A stretch of DNA of 64,000 nt from Rhodospirillaceae bacterium. GTDB taxonomy: Bacteria; Pseudomonadota; Alphaproteobacteria; Rhodospirillales; Rhodospirillaceae. This document shows positions 53,874 to 62,974 of the stretch, piece after piece. The stretch covers positions 434,001-498,000 of the forward strand of contig JAVJSV010000016.1 of NCBI GenBank assembly GCA_040219235.1. The letters run 5' to 3'. The position numbers were made by a program, and so were the translations under genes. Positions within the stretch are counted from its first letter, which is position 1. Every line of letters begins with the position of its first letter. The notes beneath the pieces were generated by a model. It was not told the origin of the DNA. It was given only the letters and a program-made list of their open reading frames with translations, and did no database searches.

Positions 53874-53955
53874 CTATGGGTGTGTTCGCCCTATGGGTTC
53901 GATCGCCTATGGGTTTGATCGCCTTTGGGTTTGATCTCCTTTGGGGTTTTACGTC
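53874..53955. repeat. 16-bp tandem repeat, five units
   Basis: Units start at 53874, 53891, 53907, 53923 and 53939, consensus ctatgggtttgatcgc. Units two to four are 16 bases with only one to three changes; the outer two are degenerate and 17 bases. The array lies between the divergent nitrilase-fold gene and the Sel1-like gene, overlapping their promoter region. Confidence 0.85.
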
Positions 53956-54034
53956 CCAGAGTGTACCCTCCGGTGTAACAAGGGAAAGAAAGGCGGGCAA
54001 GAGGCCCGGCCTTTGAAAACCGCGGGAGCGTGCC

Positions 54035-54640
54035 ATGAAACGACTTTTCATCCCTCTGCTGTGCAGTTTTTTCATGACCACTCACGCATTTGGCCAAGCG
54101 CCACAAACCACCTGCGACCGTTTGGCCGCGCATCCCTCGGATACTCAAAAAGCCGCCGCGGGTGTGGAGCAAGAGGATTTCGACATTCCCGCCGCCCGCG
54201 CCGCCTGCAAACAAGCTTTGGACGCCTACCCCGGCGAGGCGCGGTTTTCCTATCAGTATGGCCGTTCTTTTTTCTATGAAGATAACTACGACGACGCTAT
54301 GCCTCACTTCGAACGCGCCGCCGCTTTGGGCTCGGCGCAAGGGCAATTGGTGTTGGGGCTGGTGGTCATGGGCGGCTTTGTGGGGGAGCCTGACGTCTGC
54401 CGCGCCGGAGACCTCTGGCTCACCGCCGCTCGTCAAAACCATCTCTATGGCAAAATTTATCTGCTGCAAAACTGGCTGGATGGCATGTTTGAAGATTGTG
54501 GCTTAGATCTGAGCACCGCCGAAGCGGAAGCGATGGTTGAGTCCGCCATGGCTTTGGCCAACACGCCACAAGCCCAAGATCAGGCCAAAGATGATGTGGC
54601 CCAACTGCAAGACAGCTGGACCCAGCGGGCACAGAATTAA
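54035..54640 (+). CDS. Secreted TPR/Sel1-like repeat protein
   Basis: 201 residues with a signal peptide (LFIPLLCSFFMTTHAFGQ). The middle contains TPR/Sel1-like helices: DIPAARAACKQALDAYPGEA, FSYQYGRSFFYEDNYDDAMP and HFERAAALGSAQGQLVLG. Four cysteines may pair. Likely a periplasmic protein-binding factor; no partner is known. It lies alone on the plus strand between two minus operons and its stop overlaps the end of the cupin gene by four bases. Confidence 0.75.
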   Translation: MKRLFIPLLCSFFMTTHAFGQAPQTTCDRLAAHPSDTQKAAAGVEQEDFDIPAARAACKQALDAYPGEARFSYQYGRSFFYEDNYDDAMPHFERAAALGSAQGQLVLGLVVMGGFVGEPDVCRAGDLWLTAARQNHLYGKIYLLQNWLDGMFEDCGLDLSTAEAEAMVESAMALANTPQAQDQAKDDVAQLQDSWTQRAQN

Positions 54641-55119
54641 GTTTTGCGCTGCGCGCCGACAACCACCACCAGCAGCACCGCCACTTCATCCGTTCGGTTC
54701 TGCCAGGTGTGATTGTTTCCCGTTTGCACCAGGGTATCGCCGGACTTGAGCACAACCTCATCCTTATCGGTGACCAACACGATCTCACCGCGCAGAACAG
54801 CGATGTAATCAATGCTGTTGGACGTGTGCATAGGGATCTGTGGTGCGTTGGCCCCACCCGGTAGTTCCGCCGTGTAGAACCGCGTGCCGCCAAACTCAGC
54901 CGCCGGCAGCCGGCCCAGGCCGCCATCGGTAACATCAGTGCGCACGGGAATCTCCGCCGGCACGTCATCGGTCTGCCACAGCCGCACCATGCGCGCGCCG
55001 TTCAAAATCAGCACATCATCCGGCTCGCCATCTTCCAGCACAAACGACGTGCCTTCCTCATTCTCAACGGTCAGAACGCGGCGGGTGGTGTGCACAAAGG
55101 GATCGTTGTCGGAGTCCAC
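54637..55119 (-). CDS. Cupin-domain protein
   Basis: 160 residues from GTG 55119 (VDSDNDPFVHTTRRVLT), two bases after the amine oxidase stop; a longer frame reaches into that gene and is not used. The cupin core is at the C-terminal part: DYIAVLRGEIVLVTDKDEVV, LKSGDTLVQTGNNHTWQN, with metal-ligand-like His in MHTSNS and NHTW, although the full HxH pattern is incomplete. A small-molecule enzyme or sensor of the pathway. Last gene of the amine oxidase operon. Confidence 0.78.
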   Translation of the reverse strand: MDSDNDPFVHTTRRVLTVENEEGTSFVLEDGEPDDVLILNGARMVRLWQTDDVPAEIPVRTDVTDGGLGRLPAAEFGGTRFYTAELPGGANAPQIPMHTSNSIDYIAVLRGEIVLVTDKDEVVLKSGDTLVQTGNNHTWQNRTDEVAVLLVVVVGAQRKT

Positions 55120-55121
55120 GA

Positions 55122-56603
55122 CTAAATCCCCATAATCTCGAAGGCCGCGCGTTCGCCGGATTCCATTGCGCCTTCCATGCCCCGGTTCGACAGGGCTGTA
55201 TGTTCGCCACAGAAATGCACCCGGCCATGGACTTTGCTGGTGGCATGGAGAAATTCGGTCACCTGGCCCGGTTGCCACACCGCATAGTCGCCACCCGCAA
55301 AGGGGTCACGCAGCCACGACTTAATATGCGGCGCCTCCAGCTTGCCTTTGGCGGCGGGGCGCATACGTTCCATTTCAGAAATCACCCAAGCCTTGGCCTC
55401 CTCCGGATCAATTTGATCCAGCCTGTGGGCCATGAACCCGCGCGACCACGCCGTCAGACTGGTGACGTCGGTGTTGTCGATGTTGTGCCGGTTGGCGATG
55501 ATATGCCCGGCCACCGTGTCGGTCCACATGTCGGGCGACCATTCATCGTCTTCCCAGAACGGCTCTTTGGCCACCAAATGCACCTGAGTCATGGGGAAAT
55601 AGGGTACCAGAGCAATAGCCTTGGCCTGCACCGAAGACAAGAACGGATCAAACTTGATGTAGCGCATCACCGGCAGCGGCAGCGAGCACACCACGCGGTC
55701 GGCTTTGTAGGTTGAGCCATCCTGGCAGACGACCTCGGCCGCGTTGTCGCCGCTGCGGATACCAACGACTTCCTTGTTAAGATGGACTTCGCGCGCGAGA
55801 GTCTTGGCCATCATCTCCGGCATCGACATATTGCCACCGAGGGCCGAGAGTTGCGTCGGCTCCCCGCCCTGCATGGAGGCAACCCAGCCATCATTGAACC
55901 ACATCATCAGCGCCGAGATATCGTGCGCCGACGTGCCATAGGGCACATTCAGATTATAGGTCAGATCAATCTGTTCATCGGTAAACCCGGCGTCTTTGAA
56001 CACCTTGTAGACAGAGATGTCATAAGGTGCTGACTTGGCGTCGTACCAGTCCTCAAACGACTCCAGCGGATTGGTCCGGTTCAGGAGAACCAGCGGCACC
56101 AAACGCGGGCTGAAACTTTTCCAGTCGTCCGGCAGGATGTTTTTCGGATGCGTCGGCCAAGCCTCGTTGGAGATTCGCTCGCCATCCAAATACAACTCAA
56201 ACGGGGTCAACCGCTCCCGGCCTGCGGAATTCAAGACCGGAATGTTCAGCCGGTCGATGACATCAATCATGCGGCCATACCCGGCGCCGATGCCGTTGCC
56301 ACCCGCTTCCGGGTTGCCAGGGATATCCCTGAGCGAGAGTAAGCGGCCGCCAATGCGGTCCCGGCCTTCGATGACCTGCACCGAATAGCCCTGCTCCTCC
56401 AGCAGCATCGCCGCATTCAGACCCGACAGCCCGGCCCCGATGACAATAACATCTGTCTTATTTTGGGCTCTGAGCGGACGGGGTTTCAGTCCGGTCGCGG
56501 CTACCGCTGCGCCGGTGACAGCTAAAGCTGTGCGCCTTGAAACAAAGGCACTTGAAACAATGGGACTTGAAACAAAGGTATTCGCAACCGAATTAGATGG
56601 CAT
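55122..56603 (-). CDS. TAT-exported flavin amine oxidase (1)
   Basis: 493 residues. Twin-arginine signal (SRRTALAVTGAAVAATGL) followed by the FAD-binding motif VIVIGAGLSGLNAAMLLEEQ and the GG doublet in DRIGGRLLSL. The C-terminal FAD block is VHFCGEHTALSNRGMEGAME. Family of flavin-containing monoamine oxidases that oxidise amines to aldehydes; substrate unknown. It overlaps the upstream paralogous gene by 11 bases. The pair share GNGIGAGYGR, DIPGNPEAGG, YDAKSAPYDIS-like and SGERAAFE blocks, so they arose by duplication. Confidence 0.87.
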   Translation of the reverse strand: MPSNSVANTFVSSPIVSSAFVSRRTALAVTGAAVAATGLKPRPLRAQNKTDVIVIGAGLSGLNAAMLLEEQGYSVQVIEGRDRIGGRLLSLRDIPGNPEAGGNGIGAGYGRMIDVIDRLNIPVLNSAGRERLTPFELYLDGERISNEAWPTHPKNILPDDWKSFSPRLVPLVLLNRTNPLESFEDWYDAKSAPYDISVYKVFKDAGFTDEQIDLTYNLNVPYGTSAHDISALMMWFNDGWVASMQGGEPTQLSALGGNMSMPEMMAKTLAREVHLNKEVVGIRSGDNAAEVVCQDGSTYKADRVVCSLPLPVMRYIKFDPFLSSVQAKAIALVPYFPMTQVHLVAKEPFWEDDEWSPDMWTDTVAGHIIANRHNIDNTDVTSLTAWSRGFMAHRLDQIDPEEAKAWVISEMERMRPAAKGKLEAPHIKSWLRDPFAGGDYAVWQPGQVTEFLHATSKVHGRVHFCGEHTALSNRGMEGAMESGERAAFEIMGI

Positions 56604-58050
56604 CCATCACCTCAAAAGCCACGCGTTCACCAGACTCCATGGCGCCTTCCATACCCCGGTTCGACAGCGCGGTATGCTCGCCACAGAAATGCAGGTTACC
56701 ATGGGGTTGCGACATTTTAACGATGAATTGTTTGATTTGGCCCGGTTCCCACACCGCCCAGTCGCCCGACGAGAACGGATCGTTGTACCAGGATTTAAAG
56801 CCCGCCACCTCAAGCTTGCCCTTGGAGGCGGGGCGTTGCTCGGCCCAGGTGTCCAGAATCATCTGCTTAGCGTCGTCTTCCGGCAGTTGGTCGACCTGCT
56901 GGGCCTTCCAGCCACGATGCCAACAGGTGATGCTGGTGACCTCTTCCGGCGTCTCGCCAAAATGCTGCGCCATGACGTTGCCCAGAACCGTGTCCGAGAA
57001 CATGCCGATGGGCATGCCGTCTTCTTCCCAGAACGGGTCTTTCGCGACCAGATGCGATTGTGTCAGCAATTGCTTGCCCAGCGTCTGCACGGCATGAGCC
57101 TGCGCGCCTCGCAAGCCCGGCTCAATTTTCATCGTCCGCAACACAGAAAACGGAATCGACGAGACAATGCGTTTGGCACGATAGACTGTGCCGTCTGCGC
57201 AATGCGCCTCGGCCCCGGTTGCATCACTAGAAATACCGATCACTTTGCGGCCCAAGTGCACTTCGTTGTTCAGCGCAGCGGCCATGGCTTCCGGAATACG
57301 CTGGTTGCCGCCGACTGCGGCATAGGTGGCACGCGGCTGAATGGACCGCTGCATCATGCCCCAGGCATAGGTAAACATCAGCATCAGGGCCGACACATCA
57401 TACGACGAATTGCCGAAATCTGAATTGATGTTGTAGGCCAGATTGATCTGTTCGTCGGTGACGCCCCTGGATTTGAACCAGTCATGGACGGATATATCCA
57501 ACGGCGCACTTTTGGGGTCGTACCAGTCTTCGTACGACTCAAGGGGCATGTTCTGGATGATGAAGATGGGCACGAAGGACCACGGCATCATCGCCTTGTA
57601 TTTTTCGTCAAAGACGTTGCGCGGATGCGCGGGCCAGTCTTCAGCGCTGATCATTTTGCCGTCCAGGAACAGGCTCCTGTTCAGAATAAGCGGCGCGCGA
57701 TCCAAAATATTGTTCAGTTTGGCGCCAAACCGCTCGGCCGCATCAATCACCCGGCCATAGCCAGCCCCGATGCCGTTGCCGCCCGCTTCCGGGTTTCCCG
57801 GAATATCACTCAGCGATAAAATCCGGCCCCCGATGCGGTCCCGTCCTTCAATCACTTGGACGGAATAACCCTGATCTTGAAGCACATGCGCCGCCGAGAG
57901 GCCGGACAAACCCGCACCGATGATCAAAACATCAGACTGTGTCTGAGACCTTACGGGCTTGGAAGGCATGCCAACGCTGACACTGGTTGCCACAGCCGCA
58001 GCTCCGGCACTTTTTAGGGCTGTCCGTCGGCTAAAATGGTGTTTGGTCAT
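56593..58050 (-). CDS. TAT-exported flavin amine oxidase (2)
   Basis: 485 residues from ATG 58050 (MTKHHFSRRTALKSAGAAAV); the frame is open 39 codons further upstream but that part is without signal or family match. TAT signal with SRRTALK, FAD motif VLIIGAGLSGLSAAHVL, C-terminal block LHFCGEHTALSNRGMEGAME. Paralogue of the following gene and in the same operon with the cupin. Two exported oxidases side by side suggest different amines or a heteromeric enzyme. Confidence 0.87.
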   Translation of the reverse strand: MTKHHFSRRTALKSAGAAAVATSVSVGMPSKPVRSQTQSDVLIIGAGLSGLSAAHVLQDQGYSVQVIEGRDRIGGRILSLSDIPGNPEAGGNGIGAGYGRVIDAAERFGAKLNNILDRAPLILNRSLFLDGKMISAEDWPAHPRNVFDEKYKAMMPWSFVPIFIIQNMPLESYEDWYDPKSAPLDISVHDWFKSRGVTDEQINLAYNINSDFGNSSYDVSALMLMFTYAWGMMQRSIQPRATYAAVGGNQRIPEAMAAALNNEVHLGRKVIGISSDATGAEAHCADGTVYRAKRIVSSIPFSVLRTMKIEPGLRGAQAHAVQTLGKQLLTQSHLVAKDPFWEEDGMPIGMFSDTVLGNVMAQHFGETPEEVTSITCWHRGWKAQQVDQLPEDDAKQMILDTWAEQRPASKGKLEVAGFKSWYNDPFSSGDWAVWEPGQIKQFIVKMSQPHGNLHFCGEHTALSNRGMEGAMESGERVAFEVMDAI

Positions 58051-58233
58051 GGTCTGAAGTTCCCCTTGTGCGGTCCCGATCGGTACCCGTTTGAGCATCA
58101 CAGTTTGCGGCGAATGGTGAGCCACCGTAAAGCCCCACGATTCTTGCGGAAACCGTGGGTTGCCCAATGTCCACGGTGCGGTAGGATGCGGCAGATTCGC
58201 ACTTACTCACAGAAGACACGACAGGCTAGCCAT

Positions 58234-59259
58234 ATGACTCAGACCGTACACCGCAAAATTGTTCTCAACGCCTATCCCGAAGGCATGCCCAAGCGCAGCG
58301 ACTTCCGCATGGAAGAAGGCCCCATCCCTGAGCCTGGCGAAAATGAAATGCTCATTCGCACGCTCTTCATTGGCTTGGAGCCGCGCATTCGCCTGATGCT
58401 GAACCCAACTGACGATGAAAACAAAGCCATGCGGCCCCACGGTCCGATGACCGATATCGGCAAGGTCATTCCAGGCACGGTTCTTGGTGTGGTCGTGAAA
58501 TCCAACAATCCAAAGTACAAAACCGGCGATGTGGTTGAGGGCTTCCTCGGCTGGCAAAACTATGTTGTGACCGATGGCGAACCCCACCCCACCAACAATC
58601 CGGAAGGCGTGGCGATCTGCGATACGGACCTGGCAGAGCCCATCGACTTTATTGGGCCGATGGGTGCCCCGGGGTTGACCGCCATTCTGGCCCTCAAACA
58701 CGAAGGCAAACTGCAACAGGAAGAGTCCGTCGTCATCACCAGCGCCGCCGGCATGGTGGGCTCTCTCGCCGGTCAGCTGGCGCTGCTATTGGATGCCTGG
58801 GTGGTTGGCGTCACCAGCACCGATGAAAAATGCGCTTATCTGATGGACGAACTCGGGTTTGATGCGGCCATCAACTACAAGAAAACCAAAGACCTGGCGG
58901 CTGACATCAAAAAGGCTTGCCCGGACGGGGTCGATTACTTTTTCGACAATACGGGCGGCGTGATGGCCGACATCATTTCAACGCAGATGTCTAAAAATGG
59001 CCGCATCACCCGCTGCGGCATCATCTCAAATTATAACAAGCGCGGCTGGAACCAATCGCAACAATTCGACGGCCAGTTCTCAGTGCATAATCACGTCAGC
59101 GAATATGCCGAAGCGCGCCAAACCATCAGTGACCTCCTCAAAGACGAAGGACTGGTTTACGAACGCAAAGTATTTGAGGGATTGGAAACCGCGCCCATGG
59201 CCTTTATTGGCCTGCTCAACGGCGAGAACATCGGCAAGTGGATTGTTCAGGTGTCATAA
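58234..59259 (+). CDS. MDR-family NADP-dependent oxidoreductase
   Basis: 341 residues from ATG 58234. Medium-chain reductase of the zinc-free group with catalytic domain and Rossmann motif SAAGMVGSLAGQLA (about 170-183), similar to NADPH:2-alkenal or leukotriene B4 reductases (CurA-type: LIRTLFIGLEPRIRLML, VVVKSNNPKYKTGDVVEG). It reduces alpha,beta-unsaturated carbonyls. Divergent from the amine oxidase operon by 183 bases. Its end carries a hairpin. Confidence 0.88.
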   Translation: MTQTVHRKIVLNAYPEGMPKRSDFRMEEGPIPEPGENEMLIRTLFIGLEPRIRLMLNPTDDENKAMRPHGPMTDIGKVIPGTVLGVVVKSNNPKYKTGDVVEGFLGWQNYVVTDGEPHPTNNPEGVAICDTDLAEPIDFIGPMGAPGLTAILALKHEGKLQQEESVVITSAAGMVGSLAGQLALLLDAWVVGVTSTDEKCAYLMDELGFDAAINYKKTKDLAADIKKACPDGVDYFFDNTGGVMADIISTQMSKNGRITRCGIISNYNKRGWNQSQQFDGQFSVHNHVSEYAEARQTISDLLKDEGLVYERKVFEGLETAPMAFIGLLNGENIGKWIVQVS

Positions 59260-59270
59260 CCTGAACAATC
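59241..59270 (+). terminator. Hairpin at the end of the MDR reductase gene
   Basis: Perfect 12-base arms gattgttcaggt (59241-59252) and acctgaacaatc (59259-59270), overlapping the stop codon. A second G/C palindrome (agccgcggct) follows. No clear U-run, so it may be a terminator for both converging genes or a transcript stabiliser. Confidence 0.55.
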
Positions 59271-59298
59271 CAGCCGCGGCTTTATTCGCTTAGCCTTA

Positions 59299-60162
59299 TC
59301 ACCCTTGAAAGAGCGCTTTGTGCTCTTCAATGAACTGTTCCAGAGAGGTCGCCGGACGCCCTAACAGCTCGCTCATGGTGTCGGTCTTATAATCCAGGCC
59401 ACCTTCTTCAGACATTTCCTGCATCAGTTCCACCACACCCTCAATGTGCCAGTCGCTTTTCAGCACCCGTGCCAGGAAGTCATGGAAGTCTTGTAACGGC
59501 TGCGGGGTATAGGTGATCTCACGACCCAAGGTTTTGCTGAGCTGCTTGGCCACATCATACATCGAGAGAATATCAGGCCCGGTCAGATCATAGGTTTTAC
59601 CAATGTGTGGCGCACCCTCGGTCAAAATAATCGCAGCAACTTCACCCACATCACGCACATCACACATAGAGGCTGTGCCGTCCCCGGCTGGGAAGGTAAA
59701 GGAGTCGTTGGCTTTGACCTGAGCGGCAAAGCCCAGCACATTCTGCATAAAGAAGTTGGGCCGCATGATCGTCGATCCAACCGGTGAAGCTTCTGCCGCT
59801 TCCGCGACTTTTACATGGACCTGGGGAATCCGGCGTGGATTCTCAGGATTGGATTCCGTCGATGACATGTAAACCAGATGCTTTACGCCAGCCGCTTCCG
59901 CCGCTTTGATGATATCCAGCTCCCATTTGAGTTGATTGGGGCCATTCGGCAAGGTCAGCATCACGCCTTCAATGCCTTTCATGGCCTTGGCAACAACATC
60001 GGCATCGCCGATATCACCAACCACCAACTCAACGCCCTGCTCTTTCAAGGGAGCTGCTTTTTCTTCATTGCGCACAATCGCGCGCACTTTGGCGCCCCGC
60101 GCCAACAAGTGTTTAACGGTTTGTCCGCCGGTTTTTCCGGTCGCGCCAGTGACAAGAAACAT
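59299..60162 (-). CDS. NmrA-like NAD(P)-binding reductase
   Basis: 287 residues, no signal peptide, so cytosolic. Rossmann motif MFLVTGATGKTGGQTV, VRAIVRNEEK, VVGDIGDAD, then a lid domain typical of NmrA/YesF/azoreductase-like atypical SDRs. Probable quinone or azo-type reductase or redox sensor; substrate unknown. Differs from the two exported paralogues at 19-20.6 kb. Convergent with the MDR gene. Confidence 0.82.
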   Translation of the reverse strand: MFLVTGATGKTGGQTVKHLLARGAKVRAIVRNEEKAAPLKEQGVELVVGDIGDADVVAKAMKGIEGVMLTLPNGPNQLKWELDIIKAAEAAGVKHLVYMSSTESNPENPRRIPQVHVKVAEAAEASPVGSTIMRPNFFMQNVLGFAAQVKANDSFTFPAGDGTASMCDVRDVGEVAAIILTEGAPHIGKTYDLTGPDILSMYDVAKQLSKTLGREITYTPQPLQDFHDFLARVLKSDWHIEGVVELMQEMSEEGGLDYKTDTMSELLGRPATSLEQFIEEHKALFQG

Positions 60163-60335
60163 CAGGAGATCTCCAATTCAGATAATATTTGAGACACCCG
60201 CAAAATGCACAGAGGTGAGGATATCTCTTCTGCCGACACATGCCAGGGTTAAACAGCTGGCGCAACCCCCAGACACACCAGACGAGTCCCCTAAAAACTG
60301 TTGCGCCTCAAAAAGACTTGTCGCAGGCTGAGACT

Positions 60336-60866
60336 ATGATTGATTTTACATCGGCTTCTTGCCGTAAGTTTTATGACCACTGGGCGTCCCTGCGCGGCGC
60401 ATCAGACATACCTGAAAACTCCGTCTTTTTTGACAACGCGCACCCAGATTACGCCCCTGGCACGTTCATGCTCGAACTCATTAATGAAACGGCGGTCGTC
60501 CGTCTCATGGGGACCGGACTGGTCGAGCAATGGGGCCATGACCAGACCGGTACAATCATTGGCACTGCGCAAAGTGAAGGGCTGGAGAAAGCCTGGTACG
60601 ACAATGCCTTCACTATCGTGACACATCCGTGTGGCATGCTCGTCAATTCATACTTCAAATCGACACAGGGGCGACTGTCTATGATTGAGACCATTGCTCT
60701 GCCCCTGGTATCGCCCAAGAGTTCAAACAAACGAGTGGTCTCGTATACTGAGATGATCGATGATCTTGGGTATAAAGAATTTCCCGAGGTCTGGCTGGAA
60801 ACGCCGAAAATACTCTGGGTGGATATCGGCCATAGCTGCCCAAAAGAGCCGCCGCTGTCACAGTGA
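60336..60866 (+). CDS. PAS-domain protein (PAS_5/DUF1457 type)
   Basis: 176 residues from ATG 60336. The core matches the PAS_5 group: CRKFYDHWASLRG, PGTFMLELINETAVVRLMGT and LVEQWGHDQTGTIIG. These alphaproteobacterial proteins are single PAS domains without output domain and no settled role. The frame is open upstream, but the family starts here. Divergent from the NmrA-like gene. Confidence 0.78.
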   Translation: MIDFTSASCRKFYDHWASLRGASDIPENSVFFDNAHPDYAPGTFMLELINETAVVRLMGTGLVEQWGHDQTGTIIGTAQSEGLEKAWYDNAFTIVTHPCGMLVNSYFKSTQGRLSMIETIALPLVSPKSSNKRVVSYTEMIDDLGYKEFPEVWLETPKILWVDIGHSCPKEPPLSQ

Positions 60867-61005
60867 AACAACAGCAATTTTTATATTGATGGGATGAGCA
60901 TGGCATGGTTTGGGGTTGCCCGGGTGGGCAGACCGTCCCAGACTGAGTCATCCCGCCTTGAGGATTGGTCCCGGCTACAGGCCAGCTAAAGGAAAGTGTC
61001 TCGCC

Positions 61006-62406
61006 GTGTCTCAGCATCACTCCATCAGCGCCAGCACGCTTGCCAGAAAAATCGTCCGCAGAGAGATCACCTCTGAAGCCTTATGCGAAGATCTGTGCAA
61101 CCGGATTGAAGCTCACGCTGATCTGAACGCCTTTGCCACTTATGATCGCGCAGCGCTGCTGGCGCAAGCCAAAGAAGCTGATGTGGCGATGTCCCTCGGC
61201 AAGAACCGTGGACCCTTGCACGGTGTGCCCGTGCTTTTAAAAGACAACATCAACACCTCCGCCATGGCCACCAGCGGCGGCACCCCGGCGCTCGTCGGAA
61301 ATATCCCAAACGTCAATGCGCCCATCGCTGCGCGTCTGTTTGAGGCTGGGGCCTTGCTGGCCGGCAAAGCCAACATGCATGAACTGTCATCCGGCGGCAC
61401 CAGCGCCAATCATGTCTTTGGTCCCGTGCGGAACCCCTTTGATAAAATGCTGGTGCCGGGCGGGTCTTCTGGTGGCACCGCCGCCGCCATCGCCGCCGGA
61501 TTGGCCCCCGCGGGTTTAGGCACTGACACCGCAGGGTCCGTGCGTGTTCCTGCCGCGCTTTGCGGTGTTTTTGGCTTCCGGCCTTCAACGGGGCGCTATA
61601 GCGATGCTGGGATTGTGCCGCTCTCCCGCACGCAGGACACGGCAGGCCCGCTGGCAGCAGCCATGGAAGACATCATTCTCCTAGACAGCCTTTTGGCTGT
61701 CGGCGGCGCACACCCCATAAGGCACAAAGGCACAAACTTGCGCATTGGGGTCGCCGAACATTTGATTGAAACTGCCAGCTCTCAAATCAGCCGTACCATT
61801 GACGACACCCTGCAGCGGTTGGCGAAAGCCGGGGTTACTTTGGTGCCTGTCGACTTATCTGCTCATACCGACGTGCGCCGTGCTGCCACGGTCGGTGTCA
61901 TCGACAGCGAGTTTCCAGGCGTGATGCAGGCGTACTTAACAGCGCATGCCCCTCATCTCACCTTAGAAAGCTTGACCGCGCAGATCGCTTCGCCCTCGGT
62001 GAAAGCCTTCACCGAAGACCGGTTGCGTAAAGTCCACGACCAGGCAGCCTATGCCTACGCCATAGGAGACGGGCTCAAGGCTTATCAGGCCGTATGGGCA
62101 AGTCTCTTCACCGACCACACCCTGGATGCGATCGCCTTTCCAACCACACCAGAGGTCGCGCTGCCTTTAGCGGAAGATGACAATGTCATGCGCAACGGAG
62201 AGTCTGTTTTATCTTGGTTTTATTTTAGCAACACCGGTCCCGGCAGCGCCGGACAACGGCCGGGGATCAGCCTGCCGGTCGGGCTGAGTAAACCTGGGCC
62301 GGACCAATCTGGATTACCCGTTGGCTTGGAACTGGATGGACTCCCGGGAGAAGACGAACACTTGCTGGGCGTCGCTCAAACCGTCTCTAACATTTTAGAT
62401 ATCTAG
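61006..62406 (+). CDS. Amidase signature family hydrolase
   Basis: 466 residues from GTG 61006, with AAGGAAAG about ten bases upstream; an ATG at 60910 is in frame but has no support. The Ser-cisSer-Lys catalytic set is clear: Lys in LLKDNIN, cis-Ser in GGSSGGTAA and the nucleophile in DTAGSVRVPAALCG. Acts on small amides; substrate unknown. Being next to the oxidase cluster, it may supply or remove amines. Separate from GatA by its context. Confidence 0.88.
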   Translation: MSQHHSISASTLARKIVRREITSEALCEDLCNRIEAHADLNAFATYDRAALLAQAKEADVAMSLGKNRGPLHGVPVLLKDNINTSAMATSGGTPALVGNIPNVNAPIAARLFEAGALLAGKANMHELSSGGTSANHVFGPVRNPFDKMLVPGGSSGGTAAAIAAGLAPAGLGTDTAGSVRVPAALCGVFGFRPSTGRYSDAGIVPLSRTQDTAGPLAAAMEDIILLDSLLAVGGAHPIRHKGTNLRIGVAEHLIETASSQISRTIDDTLQRLAKAGVTLVPVDLSAHTDVRRAATVGVIDSEFPGVMQAYLTAHAPHLTLESLTAQIASPSVKAFTEDRLRKVHDQAAYAYAIGDGLKAYQAVWASLFTDHTLDAIAFPTTPEVALPLAEDDNVMRNGESVLSWFYFSNTGPGSAGQRPGISLPVGLSKPGPDQSGLPVGLELDGLPGEDEHLLGVAQTVSNILDI

Positions 62407-62427
62407 CTATTAAAATAGCGAAGATGG

Positions 62428-62796
62428 TTAAGCGGCTGGCCCAGTGTAGAGGCAGCCTTCGCCGCAAGAGCCGCGCCGGATGACAACTTTACTCAAGGCC
62501 GGAAACTTTGTGGCCAGCTTATCCCAGACCCACACAGCGATGTTTTCCAGTGTTGGATGGTCGAGCCCTTCAAGGTCATTGAGATAGCCATGATCCAAGT
62601 CCGCTTTAAGGACCGCAATGGCCTCATCGACGTCCGCGAAATCCACAATCCAGCCCGTATTTTTGTCTGGGTCTCCCGCCAAATAGACTTCAGCTGAAAA
62701 GGAATGCCCATGCAGGCGCGCATAGCGGTGGTCTGGCGAGACATTAGGCGCCAGATGGTGAGCGGCTTCGAATGTAAAACTCTTAAAGATTTCCAT
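62428..62796 (-). CDS. queD: QueD-like 6-carboxytetrahydropterin synthase, catalytic Cys replaced
   Basis: 122 residues. The T-fold enzyme makes 6-carboxytetrahydropterin from 7,8-dihydroneopterin triphosphate in queuosine synthesis. Zn-binding His residues are present (AAHHL and RLHGHSF). The position that is Cys in Escherichia coli QueD (HKCGRLHGH) is Tyr here (HRYARLHGH). The C-terminal end holds another Cys pair (SCGEGCLY). Location opposite queC and queE supports the pathway role, so the family call is firm, the mechanism is not. Confidence 0.85.
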   Translation of the reverse strand: MEIFKSFTFEAAHHLAPNVSPDHRYARLHGHSFSAEVYLAGDPDKNTGWIVDFADVDEAIAVLKADLDHGYLNDLEGLDHPTLENIAVWVWDKLATKFPALSKVVIRRGSCGEGCLYTGPAA

Positions 62797-62974
62797 GGAT
62801 CGTCTTAATTATTTGTCGGTTGAACGGCGCGGACTATGCCATCAACGCCACAAAAAAGCACGGCCTGATAAACCACTCTTGTTTTGTTCATCGTATTTTC
62901 AATTATCATATGAATATCAATTACTTAAAATTCTTTCTTGACCTATTCTCTCGACTGGTCAAAGTGCGCCCATT

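Noticed and set aside
53874-53955. The tandem repeats as a CRISPR array
   Set aside because: The units are contiguous with no spacers and there are no cas genes in the window.
62797-62974. A preQ1 riboswitch upstream of queC
   Set aside because: No preQ1-I stem-loop with the A-rich tail or other known class could be recognised in the 178-base gap.
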